Shown here piece after piece: positions 8,370 through 16,266 of a stretch of 19,069 nucleotides of DNA (the stretch's first letter is position 1; each line of letters opens with the position of its first letter). The position numbers and the translations under genes were made by a program. Source of the DNA: ARK-15 sp038880255 (GTDB lineage Archaea > Thermoplasmatota > Thermoplasmata > Thermoplasmatales > ARK-15); contig JAVZSA010000023.1 in the NCBI GenBank assembly GCA_038880255.1, positions 1 to 19,069 of the forward strand, given 5' to 3'. The notes under the pieces are model-generated. The model worked only from the letters and a program-made list of their open reading frames with translations, was not told the origin of the DNA and searched no databases.

Positions 8370-9131
8370 ATGATAATGGTAACAAGGGTAGGAGAAACTG
8401 GAATATTCGCAGATGAAAATTCATTTATAACATTCTTGAATTCACCATTCATCTCACATAGGGAATTAAAGGCTATTGATATATTCCCAAACTCGAGAAA
8501 TTTTGTAGAAATACGATCTCCAGTATCTGGTAAAATAATTTACCATAAGGTGCATATAATGAGGAAAAATTATATGCCTGAGCATGTGACAATAATTGAT
8601 GCAGGTGATGTTTTTGTAAAATTGTTACACGTGGAACCATATTTTGTTTTGAATGAAAAAATAGAAGTGGGTGAAATTTTAGGCAAACTTTATAAATCTC
8701 CCTATTTCAGACCATGGACGGATCCTCATATACATATTGAGTTAAGGCCAAGGAACGATTTCCTTAGGGCAAGAGGAGGCTTAAAAATAAATATTGATAA
8801 TTGTTCCCCTGAAGGGAAATTTATACCTCTTGATGAATATATCCAATATGATACATACATTCTTAGGAAAATAAAACCAATTAAGTGTGGAAAATTTTAT
8901 GGAGCAGGTGATTTTGGTATTATAGATGGGGGTTATCCACATTATGGATATGGTCTTCTAATTGGCACTGAAAATCCGGTCCTAATGGGAGAAAGAATTG
9001 GAGAAATTTTAGAAGATCATATTATAAAATTCTACGATAAGGAAATATTTTTGAATGGTAAAAAAATGAGAGGAATGGGTTTTTATGTTTATTTAAATGA
9101 AAATGCATTTATCAAATACATTCAGCTGTAG
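8370..9131 (+). CDS. M23/LytM-fold protein, cytoplasmic, function unknown
   Basis: The 253-residue protein has no signal peptide or membrane segment. Residues 28-130 follow the M23 (duplicated hybrid motif) pattern: SHRELKAIDIFP (H30, D37, the HxnD zinc-ligand pair), a SPVSGKIIY strand, KLLHVEPY (H87, at the YxHL position), VGEILGKLY, and WTDPHIHIELRP (H120 and H122, the HxH pair). All M23 metal and catalytic positions thus seem to be filled. M23 enzymes usually cleave peptidoglycan peptides, which archaea lack. The C-terminal 100 residues (about 150-253, Gly- and Tyr-rich) are not recognised. ATG at 8370 and at 8376 are both possible starts. The 3' end overlaps the TrmB gene by 10 bp. Confidence 0.75.
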   Translation: MIMVTRVGETGIFADENSFITFLNSPFISHRELKAIDIFPNSRNFVEIRSPVSGKIIYHKVHIMRKNYMPEHVTIIDAGDVFVKLLHVEPYFVLNEKIEVGEILGKLYKSPYFRPWTDPHIHIELRPRNDFLRARGGLKINIDNCSPEGKFIPLDEYIQYDTYILRKIKPIKCGKFYGAGDFGIIDGGYPHYGYGLLIGTENPVLMGERIGEILEDHIIKFYDKEIFLNGKKMRGMGFYVYLNENAFIKYIQL

Positions 9132-9841
9132 AGTAAAATCTCAATAAAGTGTTTCAAGTGTTGTGCAAGTACAGGATTATCCGAATATCCACAAGCTGCA
9201 AGTTCCGCATCTGCTATCAATGCCCTTTTTCCATCAGAAACAATATCCGTGGCTATAAGTCCCTCCTTATGGTGTACCTCAGTATTCTTAGGTGCTCTCT
9301 GAGTTCTTGACGTAACAACAATTATCTTCACATTTCTAGAAATTGCCTTTTTTATTTGTTCTGCTAAGACCCTCCTTATTTCACCAAGCTTAGGTGAAGA
9401 GAGTAATATTTCATTTTCAGAAAGGTCTATAATTTCCCCAATTTTCTTTAGAACATTTGATTTTCCATACATTGTATATACAAGTTGCGGTTCTCCCTTT
9501 TCACCATACATTTCCTGTGCAAGTTTTAAGTGTGAAAAAAGATCTTGTAAATATTTTGTAAATTTTTCCTCAAGTAATTCAATATCCACAGGTTTGTAAA
9601 TTCTTGGTTTACCTTGTATCATTTTTGCAAACCCCTTTTTCTCAAGTGATTCAAGTACTTTGTAAACTGAAGTTCTAGGAATTTTTCCAAACTCTGCCAC
9701 ATTATCTGCTTCACCACCTCCAAGAAGAATTAGTGCCATGAATGCTTTTGCTTCATATTCAGTTAGGCCAAGAATTTTAAGACCATCCACAATTCCTTTA
9801 ATTGTTTTTTCAATTTCACTTCCTTTTGAAATATCCATCAT
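9122..9841 (-). CDS. TrmB-family transcriptional regulator
   Basis: The 239-residue protein starts with a TrmB winged helix (about 25-80): LGLTEYEAKAFMALILLG, then the recognition helix IPRTSVYKVLESLEKKGF. A short coiled-coil-like helix (about 90-112) and a C-terminal phospholipase-D-like domain (about 118-239, with ENEILLSSP, NVKIIVVTSRT and IADAELAACGYSD) follow. It lacks the long sugar-binding extension of Thermococcus TrmB, so its effector is open. A direct sugar link is not shown. It diverges from the tRNA-thiolase gene over 47 bp, and either that gene, itself or a distant locus may be its target. The first two codons are both ATG. Confidence 0.88.
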   Translation of the reverse strand: MMDISKGSEIEKTIKGIVDGLKILGLTEYEAKAFMALILLGGGEADNVAEFGKIPRTSVYKVLESLEKKGFAKMIQGKPRIYKPVDIELLEEKFTKYLQDLFSHLKLAQEMYGEKGEPQLVYTMYGKSNVLKKIGEIIDLSENEILLSSPKLGEIRRVLAEQIKKAISRNVKIIVVTSRTQRAPKNTEVHHKEGLIATDIVSDGKRALIADAELAACGYSDNPVLAQHLKHFIEILLYS

Positions 9842-9860
9842 TTTAAATAAGGGAAAAACA

Positions 9861-9870
9861 ATATATAAAA
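9861..9870. promoter_or_regulatory. Near-palindromic TATA box between trmB-like and ttuA-like genes
   Basis: ATATATAAAA lies in the middle of the 47-bp spacer, about 23-25 bp from the ATG at 9889 (plus) and about 25 bp from the ATG at 9841 (minus). Reading either strand gives an archaeal TATA-like box at the leaderless distance. A TrmB protein bound here would block both genes (inference). Confidence 0.5.
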
Positions 9871-9888
9871 ATTCCTTTTATCCAATTT

Positions 9889-10803
9889 ATGAAGTGCTCA
9901 AGGTGTGAAAAAGATGCAATAATATTCATTAGATATAATGGTGAACATTTATGTAAAGAGCACTTCATAGAGTTTTTAGAAAAAAGAGTAAAACATGAAT
10001 TAAGGAGGCAGGTCAATTTAAAGGCAAATGACAGGATTGTTATTGGTGTGTCTGGTGGAAAGGATAGTACAACAACAGCGTACCTTTTAAAGAAAATACT
10101 TTCACATAGGAAGGATATTGAATTAATTGCTGTTACGGTGGATGAAGGCATTTTTGGATATAGGGATAAGGCAATAGAGATACTCAGTAATTATTTAAGA
10201 AAGATTGGTATTGAACATCATATTTATAGTATAAAAGATTATTTTGGTAAAACAATAGATGAAATAGCATCAATTGACCATGAATTAATACCATGTACAT
10301 ATTGTGGTGTATTTAGGCGTAGTATTCTAAATAGAGCAGCCAGAGAATTAAATGCAAACTATGTTGCAACAGGTTTAAATCTTGATGATACTGCTCAAAG
10401 CATAATAATGAATTTTGCAAGGGGGGATATGGATAGGCTGGCAAGACTTGGCCCACATTCAATAATAAAGGAGGATTTGGTTCCGAGGATTCAACCATTG
10501 AGAATGATACCTGAAAAGGAAATTTTACTTTATGCAATTTTAAATGGAATAGAGTTTTATCATGGGACCTGTCCATATGCAGATCTTGCTCTTAGGAATC
10601 AATTCAGGAATGCTATTGACGAGTGGGAATCAAGAACTCCTGGAACAAGGCATTCAATAATTTCCACCTATGAACAGATTAAACCACTTATTATAGAAAA
10701 TTATAAAAATTTTAATTTAAATAAATGCGAAATTTGTGGCGACCCTACCCCTGGAAAAATATGTAAAGCTTGTGAGCTCAGTCTTAGACTTCATAAATTA
10801 TAA
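9889..10803 (+). CDS. ttuA: TtuA/NcsA-type tRNA 2-thiouridine synthetase
   Basis: The 304-residue PP-loop ATPase has the TtuA/Ncs6 layout. An N-terminal zinc finger uses C3, C6, C22 and a His (H20 or H25). The PP-loop is VSGGKDS (54-60). IPCTYCG holds C136 and C139, and HGTCPYA holds C228: these match the three cysteines that hold the [4Fe-4S] cluster in characterised TtuA. A C-terminal zinc finger uses C280, C283, C292 and C295. Known members activate tRNA uridine (U54 in thermophile TtuA, or wobble U34 in NcsA/Ncs6) by adenylation, with sulfur from a ubiquitin-like carrier. Which uridine is modified here is not decided by the sequence. The start is preceded by a TATA box and no Shine-Dalgarno. 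Confidence 0.9.
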   Translation: MKCSRCEKDAIIFIRYNGEHLCKEHFIEFLEKRVKHELRRQVNLKANDRIVIGVSGGKDSTTTAYLLKKILSHRKDIELIAVTVDEGIFGYRDKAIEILSNYLRKIGIEHHIYSIKDYFGKTIDEIASIDHELIPCTYCGVFRRSILNRAARELNANYVATGLNLDDTAQSIIMNFARGDMDRLARLGPHSIIKEDLVPRIQPLRMIPEKEILLYAILNGIEFYHGTCPYADLALRNQFRNAIDEWESRTPGTRHSIISTYEQIKPLIIENYKNFNLNKCEICGDPTPGKICKACELSLRLHKL

Positions 10804-12137
10804 CTATTTGGAATAATTTTTCTTAACAAAAGATCACCCGCCATATTTATTACATCATAAAGTTCTGACACTGCTGGACAGTATGAAATTTCCGTTGCGC
10901 TTATGTCTTGAGCAGTGGCACCTTTTCTAATAGCCATTGAAATAACATCAATCTTTGATGATGCATTTTTTCCTACTGCCTGTGCACCTATTATTTTTCC
11001 ACTATTTTTTTCAACAATTACTTTAAGGACTATCTCTTCTCCACCAGCATATTCTGGTTTGTTAAGTGCCTTTGCCCTAGCACTTACTATCTCAAATTTT
11101 TCCTTTGCATAAGATTCTGTTAATCCCACGGCTGAAACCTCAAGAGAACCAACAGTTGAAACAAATGCACCCACAGCTCCATTATATGATGCATTTTTAC
11201 CAGCCATATTAATTCCTGCTACTATTCCCTGTTTTGCAGCAGTGGTGGCAAGCTGTACAGCAACTTTTTCCCCACTTATATAATTTTTGATTAAAACGCA
11301 ATCGCCTGCAGCATAAATATCCTTTATAGATGTTTCCATCCTTTCATTTACCAATATGAAATTTTTTTCCATTTCCACTTTACCCTTTAAAATTGAAGTA
11401 TTTGGAATAACTCCAGTTGCAAGAATAATGAGTTCGGAATTGTAAAATTTATTTGATGTAATCAAACCCTTCACTTTTCCATCTTCAACAACAATTTCAT
11501 CCACTTTACTTGATAGATGAAGCTCTATTCCAATACCTTCTACAAATTTCTGTACAATATCAGCCATATCAGGATCAAGAACTTTAGGAAAAACCTGCGG
11601 AAACATTTCAAAAACGTGAACTTTAAGGCCATTAGCAAGCATTGCATTTGCCATTTCAAGTCCAATTGCCCCCGCACCTACAATAGACACTGTTTTAACA
11701 TTATTTTCACTTATATATTTTTTAATATTCTCGGCATCTTCAAGTGTTTTTACAATAAATATGCCTTTATTTAAGTATTCCTTTGCATTTTTTATTGGTG
11801 GTACAAATGGATCCGCTCCTGCAGCAAACAACATCTTATCATAATTTATTTCCTTTACTTCACCAGTTTCAATATTCCTTACCTTTACAATCTTTTTTAT
11901 GGGATCTATTTCAAAGGCTTCATATTTTAAAAGTACATTTATCCTTTTTGTTCTAGGAAATGGATGCTTTAACTTATTAAAATCTTCAGATTTTTCAAAG
12001 ATTAAAGGAATTCCACAGGGCGAATATGATTCATAAACATGTTTTTCGATTATTGTTATTTCTTCGTCCCTATTAAGCTGTGAAATCCATCTTGTGGCAT
12101 AAACACCGGCTGTTCCTAATCCAATAATTAATATCAT
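10791..12137 (-). CDS. FAD/NAD(P)-dependent disulfide oxidoreductase (NADH oxidase/CoA-disulfide reductase family)
   Basis: The 448-residue protein has the class III pyridine-nucleotide disulfide oxidoreductase plan: FAD motif GLGTAG (6-11), a single redox cysteine in YSPCGIP (C41), the NAD(P)H motif GAGAIG (154-159), the second FAD motif YAAGDC (275-280) and a C-terminal dimerisation domain. The single-Cys site fits CoA-disulfide reductase, NADH oxidase or persulfide reductase, and the sequence does not separate these. Its place between a tRNA thiolase and a beta-oxidation enzyme fits either sulfur or CoA redox work. It overlaps the tRNA-thiolase 3' end by 13 bp and diverges from the HCDH/ECH gene over 73 bp. 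Confidence 0.92.
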   Translation of the reverse strand: MILIIGLGTAGVYATRWISQLNRDEEITIIEKHVYESYSPCGIPLIFEKSEDFNKLKHPFPRTKRINVLLKYEAFEIDPIKKIVKVRNIETGEVKEINYDKMLFAAGADPFVPPIKNAKEYLNKGIFIVKTLEDAENIKKYISENNVKTVSIVGAGAIGLEMANAMLANGLKVHVFEMFPQVFPKVLDPDMADIVQKFVEGIGIELHLSSKVDEIVVEDGKVKGLITSNKFYNSELIILATGVIPNTSILKGKVEMEKNFILVNERMETSIKDIYAAGDCVLIKNYISGEKVAVQLATTAAKQGIVAGINMAGKNASYNGAVGAFVSTVGSLEVSAVGLTESYAKEKFEIVSARAKALNKPEYAGGEEIVLKVIVEKNSGKIIGAQAVGKNASSKIDVISMAIRKGATAQDISATEISYCPAVSELYDVINMAGDLLLRKIIPNSYNL

Positions 12138-12183
12138 AATTGAGGTAAAAGCAAAACTTAATCTTAATTTTTTCAGGAAATTT

Positions 12184-12196
12184 TTTAAACAATATA
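12184..12196 (+). promoter_or_regulatory. TATA-like box for the HCDH/ECH fusion gene
   Basis: TTTAAACAATATA is centred about 22-26 bp before the ATG at 12211. There is no Shine-Dalgarno before the start, so a leaderless mRNA is inferred. Confidence 0.45.
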
Positions 12197-12210
12197 TCCA
12201 TATTTAATTT

Positions 12211-14106
12211 ATGGTCAAAGTTCTTGTTGTTGGTGCGGGAACAATGGGAAGAGGAATTGCTACAGTTTGTGCAATATCAGGGAATGAGGTATATTTGAAT
12301 GATTTAAGTGTTGAAATTCTTAAAAATTCTATGGAGTCAATAAAATGGTCTTTGAGCAGTTTGGAAAAAAAGGGTAAATTACCATTTAGCACAGAAAAAG
12401 TAATGGAAAGAATAAAAATTTACGAATCACTTGAAAATGTTCCTAAAGATGTTGAAATTATAATTGAAGCCGTAGTGGAAGATATATCTGTAAAAAGAGA
12501 ACTCTTTAAAAGATTGGAAGAAATGTTTGATGCAATTATGGCAACAAATACATCTTCAATACCGATAGATGATATTTCAACTGGTCTGAAAAATAGAAAA
12601 AATATTGTTGGGATGCACTTTTTTAATCCACCAACATTAATAAAATTGGTTGAAATTATCAAAGGAAAGGATACATCAAAGGAAACATTTGAAAAAGCAA
12701 TCAAATTTGCAAAATCCCTCGGTATGGAAACAATATTGGTAGAAAGGGATATACCCGGATTTGTAGTTAATAGAATTAATTTAAAAATTTTTGATTCAGT
12801 TCTATCAATATGGGAAAAGGGTGCTTCAATAAATGATATTGATAGTGTTGCAAAATATAGACTGTTGCTACCAATGGGCTTCTTTGAACTTTTTGATTTT
12901 ATTGGGATTGACGTTTTATACAATGTTTTTAATGAAATCAGAAAGAAGGGATTTTTAATTAAAGATCATAAAATTCTTCTTGAAATGATAAAAGATGGAA
13001 AAATTGGTATGAAATCAGGCATTGGATTTTATAAATATGATAAAAAGTATCAAAAAGCTGATATAAAGAAAGGAAATCTATATTCCATAGATCCTCTTGA
13101 TATTTTATCCCCGGGAATAAATGAGGCATCATGGATAATTTCCCAAGGAATAGCCACATTGGAGGATGTGGAGAAGGGACAAAAAATAGGAATGGGATAT
13201 GGGGATGGAATTTTAAAGTTGGCTGATGGATATGGTTTAGACAATGTTTTTAAAAAATTAATTGAAATTGGAATAGAGCCTGACAGTTTATTAAAATTAA
13301 AGGTAAATGAAGGAAAAATTGGTATGAAAAGTGGAGAAGGATTTTATAAATGGGACTATAAAAAATTAGAACTACCTGGCATAATTTATGAAAAGAGAGG
13401 AGATCATGCATTTATTACATTTAATAGACCTGAAAAATTGAATTCTTTAGATCTAAACTCATGGAGATCTTTAAAAAATGCTATGGAAATGGCAGAAAGA
13501 GATAATGTTATTTCAATATTTTTTACAGGCAATGGTAGGGCATTTTGTACGGGGGATGATATAAGATCCATGTATTCTTTAAAAAATATGGAAGAATCGA
13601 AACAATTTTTTTCAGAAGTGAGAGAATCTATTGAAAAATTGATAAAAAGCAAGCAGGTTTTGGTGGGTTTGGTAAATGGCTATGCCTATGGTGGGGGTGC
13701 TGAAATGCTTTTCATTTTTGATATTGTAATTTCTTCTGAAAAAGCAAGATTTGCATTTTCTGAATCTAAAATAGGTGCAATACCTCCAATTGCCATCACC
13801 TTGGGCATTGATTTAGTTGGAAGAAAATTGTTCAACCATATTATTTTGGGTGATGAAATTGATCCAATTGAAGCATTGAATATTGGCTTTGTGGATCTTG
13901 TGTTAGATGAAGTACAGATGGATAGAGCATACTATGAATATGTAAGAAAGATTGAAAGTATAGGGTACAATACAATTAATGCCATAAAGGAAACAATGAA
14001 TATGAGCAAGGAAAATTTGTTTATGGAAAAGTCGCTTGAAAAACTTGTAAAAATTTCAATGGATAAAAATTTTAAAGAAGGTATGAAAAAATTTCTTGAA
14101 AAATGA
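12211..14106 (+). CDS. Fused 3-hydroxyacyl-CoA dehydrogenase/enoyl-CoA hydratase
   Basis: The 631-residue bifunctional protein would catalyse two successive beta-oxidation steps, or the reverse in hydroxybutyryl/crotonyl-CoA conversion. Residues 1-185 form the NAD-binding domain (GAGTMG 8-13), with S115, H136 in GMHFFNPP and E148 matching the HCDH catalytic set. Two copies of the HCDH C-terminal domain follow (about 185-278 and 300-383), each ending in a GKIGMKSGxGFYKxD motif (263-277, 368-382). Residues 390-631 are a crotonase domain with AFCTGDDI (445-451) and catalytic glutamates E498 (GGGAE) and E518, again 20 apart. Domain order, HCDH then ECH, is that of archaeal fusions and the reverse of bacterial FadB. 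It abuts the DUF35 gene with no gap. Confidence 0.94.
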   Translation: MVKVLVVGAGTMGRGIATVCAISGNEVYLNDLSVEILKNSMESIKWSLSSLEKKGKLPFSTEKVMERIKIYESLENVPKDVEIIIEAVVEDISVKRELFKRLEEMFDAIMATNTSSIPIDDISTGLKNRKNIVGMHFFNPPTLIKLVEIIKGKDTSKETFEKAIKFAKSLGMETILVERDIPGFVVNRINLKIFDSVLSIWEKGASINDIDSVAKYRLLLPMGFFELFDFIGIDVLYNVFNEIRKKGFLIKDHKILLEMIKDGKIGMKSGIGFYKYDKKYQKADIKKGNLYSIDPLDILSPGINEASWIISQGIATLEDVEKGQKIGMGYGDGILKLADGYGLDNVFKKLIEIGIEPDSLLKLKVNEGKIGMKSGEGFYKWDYKKLELPGIIYEKRGDHAFITFNRPEKLNSLDLNSWRSLKNAMEMAERDNVISIFFTGNGRAFCTGDDIRSMYSLKNMEESKQFFSEVRESIEKLIKSKQVLVGLVNGYAYGGGAEMLFIFDIVISSEKARFAFSESKIGAIPPIAITLGIDLVGRKLFNHIILGDEIDPIEALNIGFVDLVLDEVQMDRAYYEYVRKIESIGYNTINAIKETMNMSKENLFMEKSLEKLVKISMDKNFKEGMKKFLEK

Positions 14107-14544
14107 TTATTCCTCCGGATAAAATTCATATGTATAGTAATTTTCCTCCCTTTTTACCACTCTAAGCTTCATCTTCATGTTAATCTTTATTTTTTTGAAA
14201 TCATCAATTCTTAACCATGAAAGAACCTTTACACCTTCCTTTAGTTTTCCAATTGCAACAACATAGTCTGGATATTTTGAAAATGATGTTGGTTTTACAT
14301 TTATTATAGTATATGTTTCAAGTACTGCATCTCCACTGAGTTCCACCCACTCTATATTACTTCCCCTACATTTAGGACAACTATACTGGGGAGGAAAATA
14401 AATCTCATTGCATTCAACACATTTTGTAGCCATTATTTTACCCTTTTCCAATCCTTTGAAGAATTCTGAGATTTTTCCAACAGGTATTTGGTATTTAAGT
14501 TCCAAAGATCTTTTATCAAAAAATATTTCATCCAATTTAATCAC
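14107..14544 (-). CDS. DUF35 OB-fold/Zn-ribbon protein, thiolase partner
   Basis: The 145-residue protein has an N-terminal helix, a rubredoxin-like zinc ribbon (C42, C45, C56, C59: KCVECNE and SCPKCRG) and a C-terminal OB-fold. DUF35 proteins bind acyl-CoA and form complexes with thiolases; in archaea one bridges acetoacetyl-CoA thiolase and HMG-CoA synthase. It lies directly after the thiolase, as expected. The start is unclear: the frame opens with GTG at 14544, overlapping the thiolase end by 8 nt, but this GTG is inside GGGGTGATT, a strong Shine-Dalgarno match. A TTG at 14535 with that site upstream is also possible and would shorten the protein by three residues. No HMG-CoA synthase is adjacent. 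Confidence 0.9.
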   Translation of the reverse strand: MIKLDEIFFDKRSLELKYQIPVGKISEFFKGLEKGKIMATKCVECNEIYFPPQYSCPKCRGSNIEWVELSGDAVLETYTIINVKPTSFSKYPDYVVAIGKLKEGVKVLSWLRIDDFKKIKINMKMKLRVVKREENYYTYEFYPEE

Positions 14545-15706
14545 CCCTTGAAAATATTGTTACATAGGCATAATGGCCGGTTCCACCAACGTTATGAGAT
14601 AGTGCTCTCCCTTTTCTAACTTCCACCTGTCTTCCATTCTCTGCTTCATTTCTTAATTGTTTTGTGATTTCCACAGCCATACTTACTCCAGTTGCACCAA
14701 TGGGATGGCCCTTTGCCTTAAGTCCTCCATCCACATTAGTGGGAAATCTTCCATCATGGTATGTTTGATTTTCTCTCAAAAGTTCCACACCTTTACCTCT
14801 TTCCACAAGGCCAAGGTCTTCATATGCCATTACCTCAGCTATTGTAAAACAATCGTGAACCTCGAAAAGATCAAAACTATGTTTGGGATCATCAATACCA
14901 GCTCTTTTATATGCAATATTTGCAGCCCTTTTAGAAGCCTCAAGACCTGTAAAATTATCCCTTCTACTTAAATTTGCACTTCCAGTTGCATAACCCTGTG
15001 CTTCTATGAAGATTGGTGTATCGCTTATTTTTCTTGCAATTTCTTCAGTGGCAAGTATTACTGCAGCAGAGCCATCCGTGATTGGTGATGAATCATAAAG
15101 TTTTAGGGGCCATGCTATATATCTTGAATTAAGACATTCATCCATTCCTATCTCCTTTTGGAATTGAGCAAATGGATTAAGTGCACCATAATGGTGTGCC
15201 TTTATTGATGCAAGACATAAATCTTCTTCCTTTGCATTAAATTCATACAAATATCTTGTTGCATAAAGCGCATAATATCCTGGGAAAGTGAGTCCAAAAT
15301 TCTCAAATTCCCAAAAATAGTTACCTGCTCTACCTATAAGTTCTATAACCGTAGGATTTGGTGAATTATACATCTTTTCCACACCAATTGCCATTGCAAT
15401 TTTTGAATTTCCTGAAAGAACGGAATCATATGCTACCTTAAGAGCTGCACTTCCAGATGCACAAGCGGCTTCAGTTTTCAAGCTACCAGAATTAAGACCA
15501 CAATATTCACCTACAGTTACCGCCGGCAATAGTTCCTCACTCCAAAATCCTAGGTTTCCTAATGAAAAAAATTCAATATCATTTTGTGAAAGACCTGAAT
15601 CATCCAGTGCAGGTTTTACTGCCTCCCAGGCTAGTTCATTTATGGAAACATCCATTCTTTTACCAAACTTTGAATGACCAATACCTACAATAGCTACCTT
15701 TTTCAT
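14537..15706 (-). CDS. Thiolase (archaeal SCP2-like acetyl-CoA C-acyltransferase)
   Basis: The 389-residue thiolase has its nucleophile C82 in TEAACASGSAAL, the FEVHDCFT motif (H284, C286) where classical thiolases have a NEAF-like motif, AKGHPIGATG (H334), and HNVGGTGHYA at the C-terminus, where the classical CxG cysteine is absent. This is the SCP2/archaeal subfamily, in which the second cysteine lies in HDCF. It would cleave 3-ketoacyl-CoA or condense two acetyl-CoA. Pairing with DUF35 fits acetoacetyl-CoA synthesis for mevalonate, but no HMG-CoA synthase follows, and the facing HCDH/ECH gene fits beta-oxidation. A TATA box about 25 bp upstream suggests a leaderless mRNA. Confidence 0.93.
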   Translation of the reverse strand: MKKVAIVGIGHSKFGKRMDVSINELAWEAVKPALDDSGLSQNDIEFFSLGNLGFWSEELLPAVTVGEYCGLNSGSLKTEAACASGSAALKVAYDSVLSGNSKIAMAIGVEKMYNSPNPTVIELIGRAGNYFWEFENFGLTFPGYYALYATRYLYEFNAKEEDLCLASIKAHHYGALNPFAQFQKEIGMDECLNSRYIAWPLKLYDSSPITDGSAAVILATEEIARKISDTPIFIEAQGYATGSANLSRRDNFTGLEASKRAANIAYKRAGIDDPKHSFDLFEVHDCFTIAEVMAYEDLGLVERGKGVELLRENQTYHDGRFPTNVDGGLKAKGHPIGATGVSMAVEITKQLRNEAENGRQVEVRKGRALSHNVGGTGHYAYVTIFSRGD

Positions 15707-15726
15707 AAAATAGAATTGAAATTCTC

Positions 15727-15737
15727 TCTTTTATACC
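15727..15737 (-). promoter_or_regulatory. TATA box for the thiolase-DUF35 operon
   Basis: On the minus strand this reads GGTATAAAAGA, with a purine-rich BRE-like AAAAGG just upstream. It is centred about 26 bp from the thiolase ATG at 15706. It is among the best archaeal promoter matches in the window. Confidence 0.5.
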
Positions 15738-15786
15738 TTTTCATTTTCAAAAAATTGAAATAAAGAAATATATACTCATATATGAA

Positions 15787-16266
15787 ATGAAAAATAAATT
15801 ACTCATTGGTGGAGCTTTAATACTTATTATTGGTATTATATTGATTGCCATTGGAATTAATGTCATAGTTTCAAATATACACACAACAAATACATGGCAT
15901 AGGGTCAATGATTCATTGTACATTTCTGACGAAATAAAAATAAGCGAAGATACATTATTAATAGTTTCCCACGGTGGTCATCATTTTGGAATAATAAATT
16001 CAAAAGATTTTAGAACATCTTATCTAGAAAATGTATCATATGAACCAATTGAAACAACAAACAATGAAGCCATTTATGATCTTGATAATGGATCTTATTT
16101 AGTTTGGATAAATTCCAACTATACTCCTCATGCAACAATTAATTATATTTCAATAAATTTACTTTTGGTTTATGGGGTAATTACAATAGGGGGCCTTGTT
16201 TTGTTTATTGTTGGAATTATCCTATTACCATTGGCAATTATTTCATCAAGAAAAATTAAGAAGTAA
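15787..16266 (+). CDS. Small two-TM membrane protein, unknown function
   Basis: This 159-residue protein is not recognised. It has a strongly hydrophobic Ile/Gly-rich segment at about 5-31, a polar stretch of about 90 residues with several beta-like strands and N-x-S/T sites (for example NYT), and a second hydrophobic segment at about 125-154 ending in RKIKK. The basic C-terminus and KNK at the N-terminus suggest both ends lie in the cytoplasm, with the central domain outside. An ATG at 15782 is followed by an immediate stop, so the ATG at 15787 is used. The 3' end overlaps the convergent feoB end by 21 bp. The long open frame and clean topology support a real gene. Confidence 0.65.
   Translation: MKNKLLIGGALILIIGIILIAIGINVIVSNIHTTNTWHRVNDSLYISDEIKISEDTLLIVSHGGHHFGIINSKDFRTSYLENVSYEPIETTNNEAIYDLDNGSYLVWINSNYTPHATINYISINLLLVYGVITIGGLVLFIVGIILLPLAIISSRKIKK

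Noticed and set aside
12420..12923. 167-residue minus-strand open frame inside HCDH/ECH
   Set aside because: It is antisense to the NAD-binding domain with catalytic residues, and its Ser/Ile-rich composition is typical of a shadow frame.
13000..13360. DNA repeat in the HCDH/ECH gene
   Set aside because: The two GKIGMKSG motifs come from the normal duplication of the HCDH C-terminal domain in the protein family, not a recent DNA repeat.
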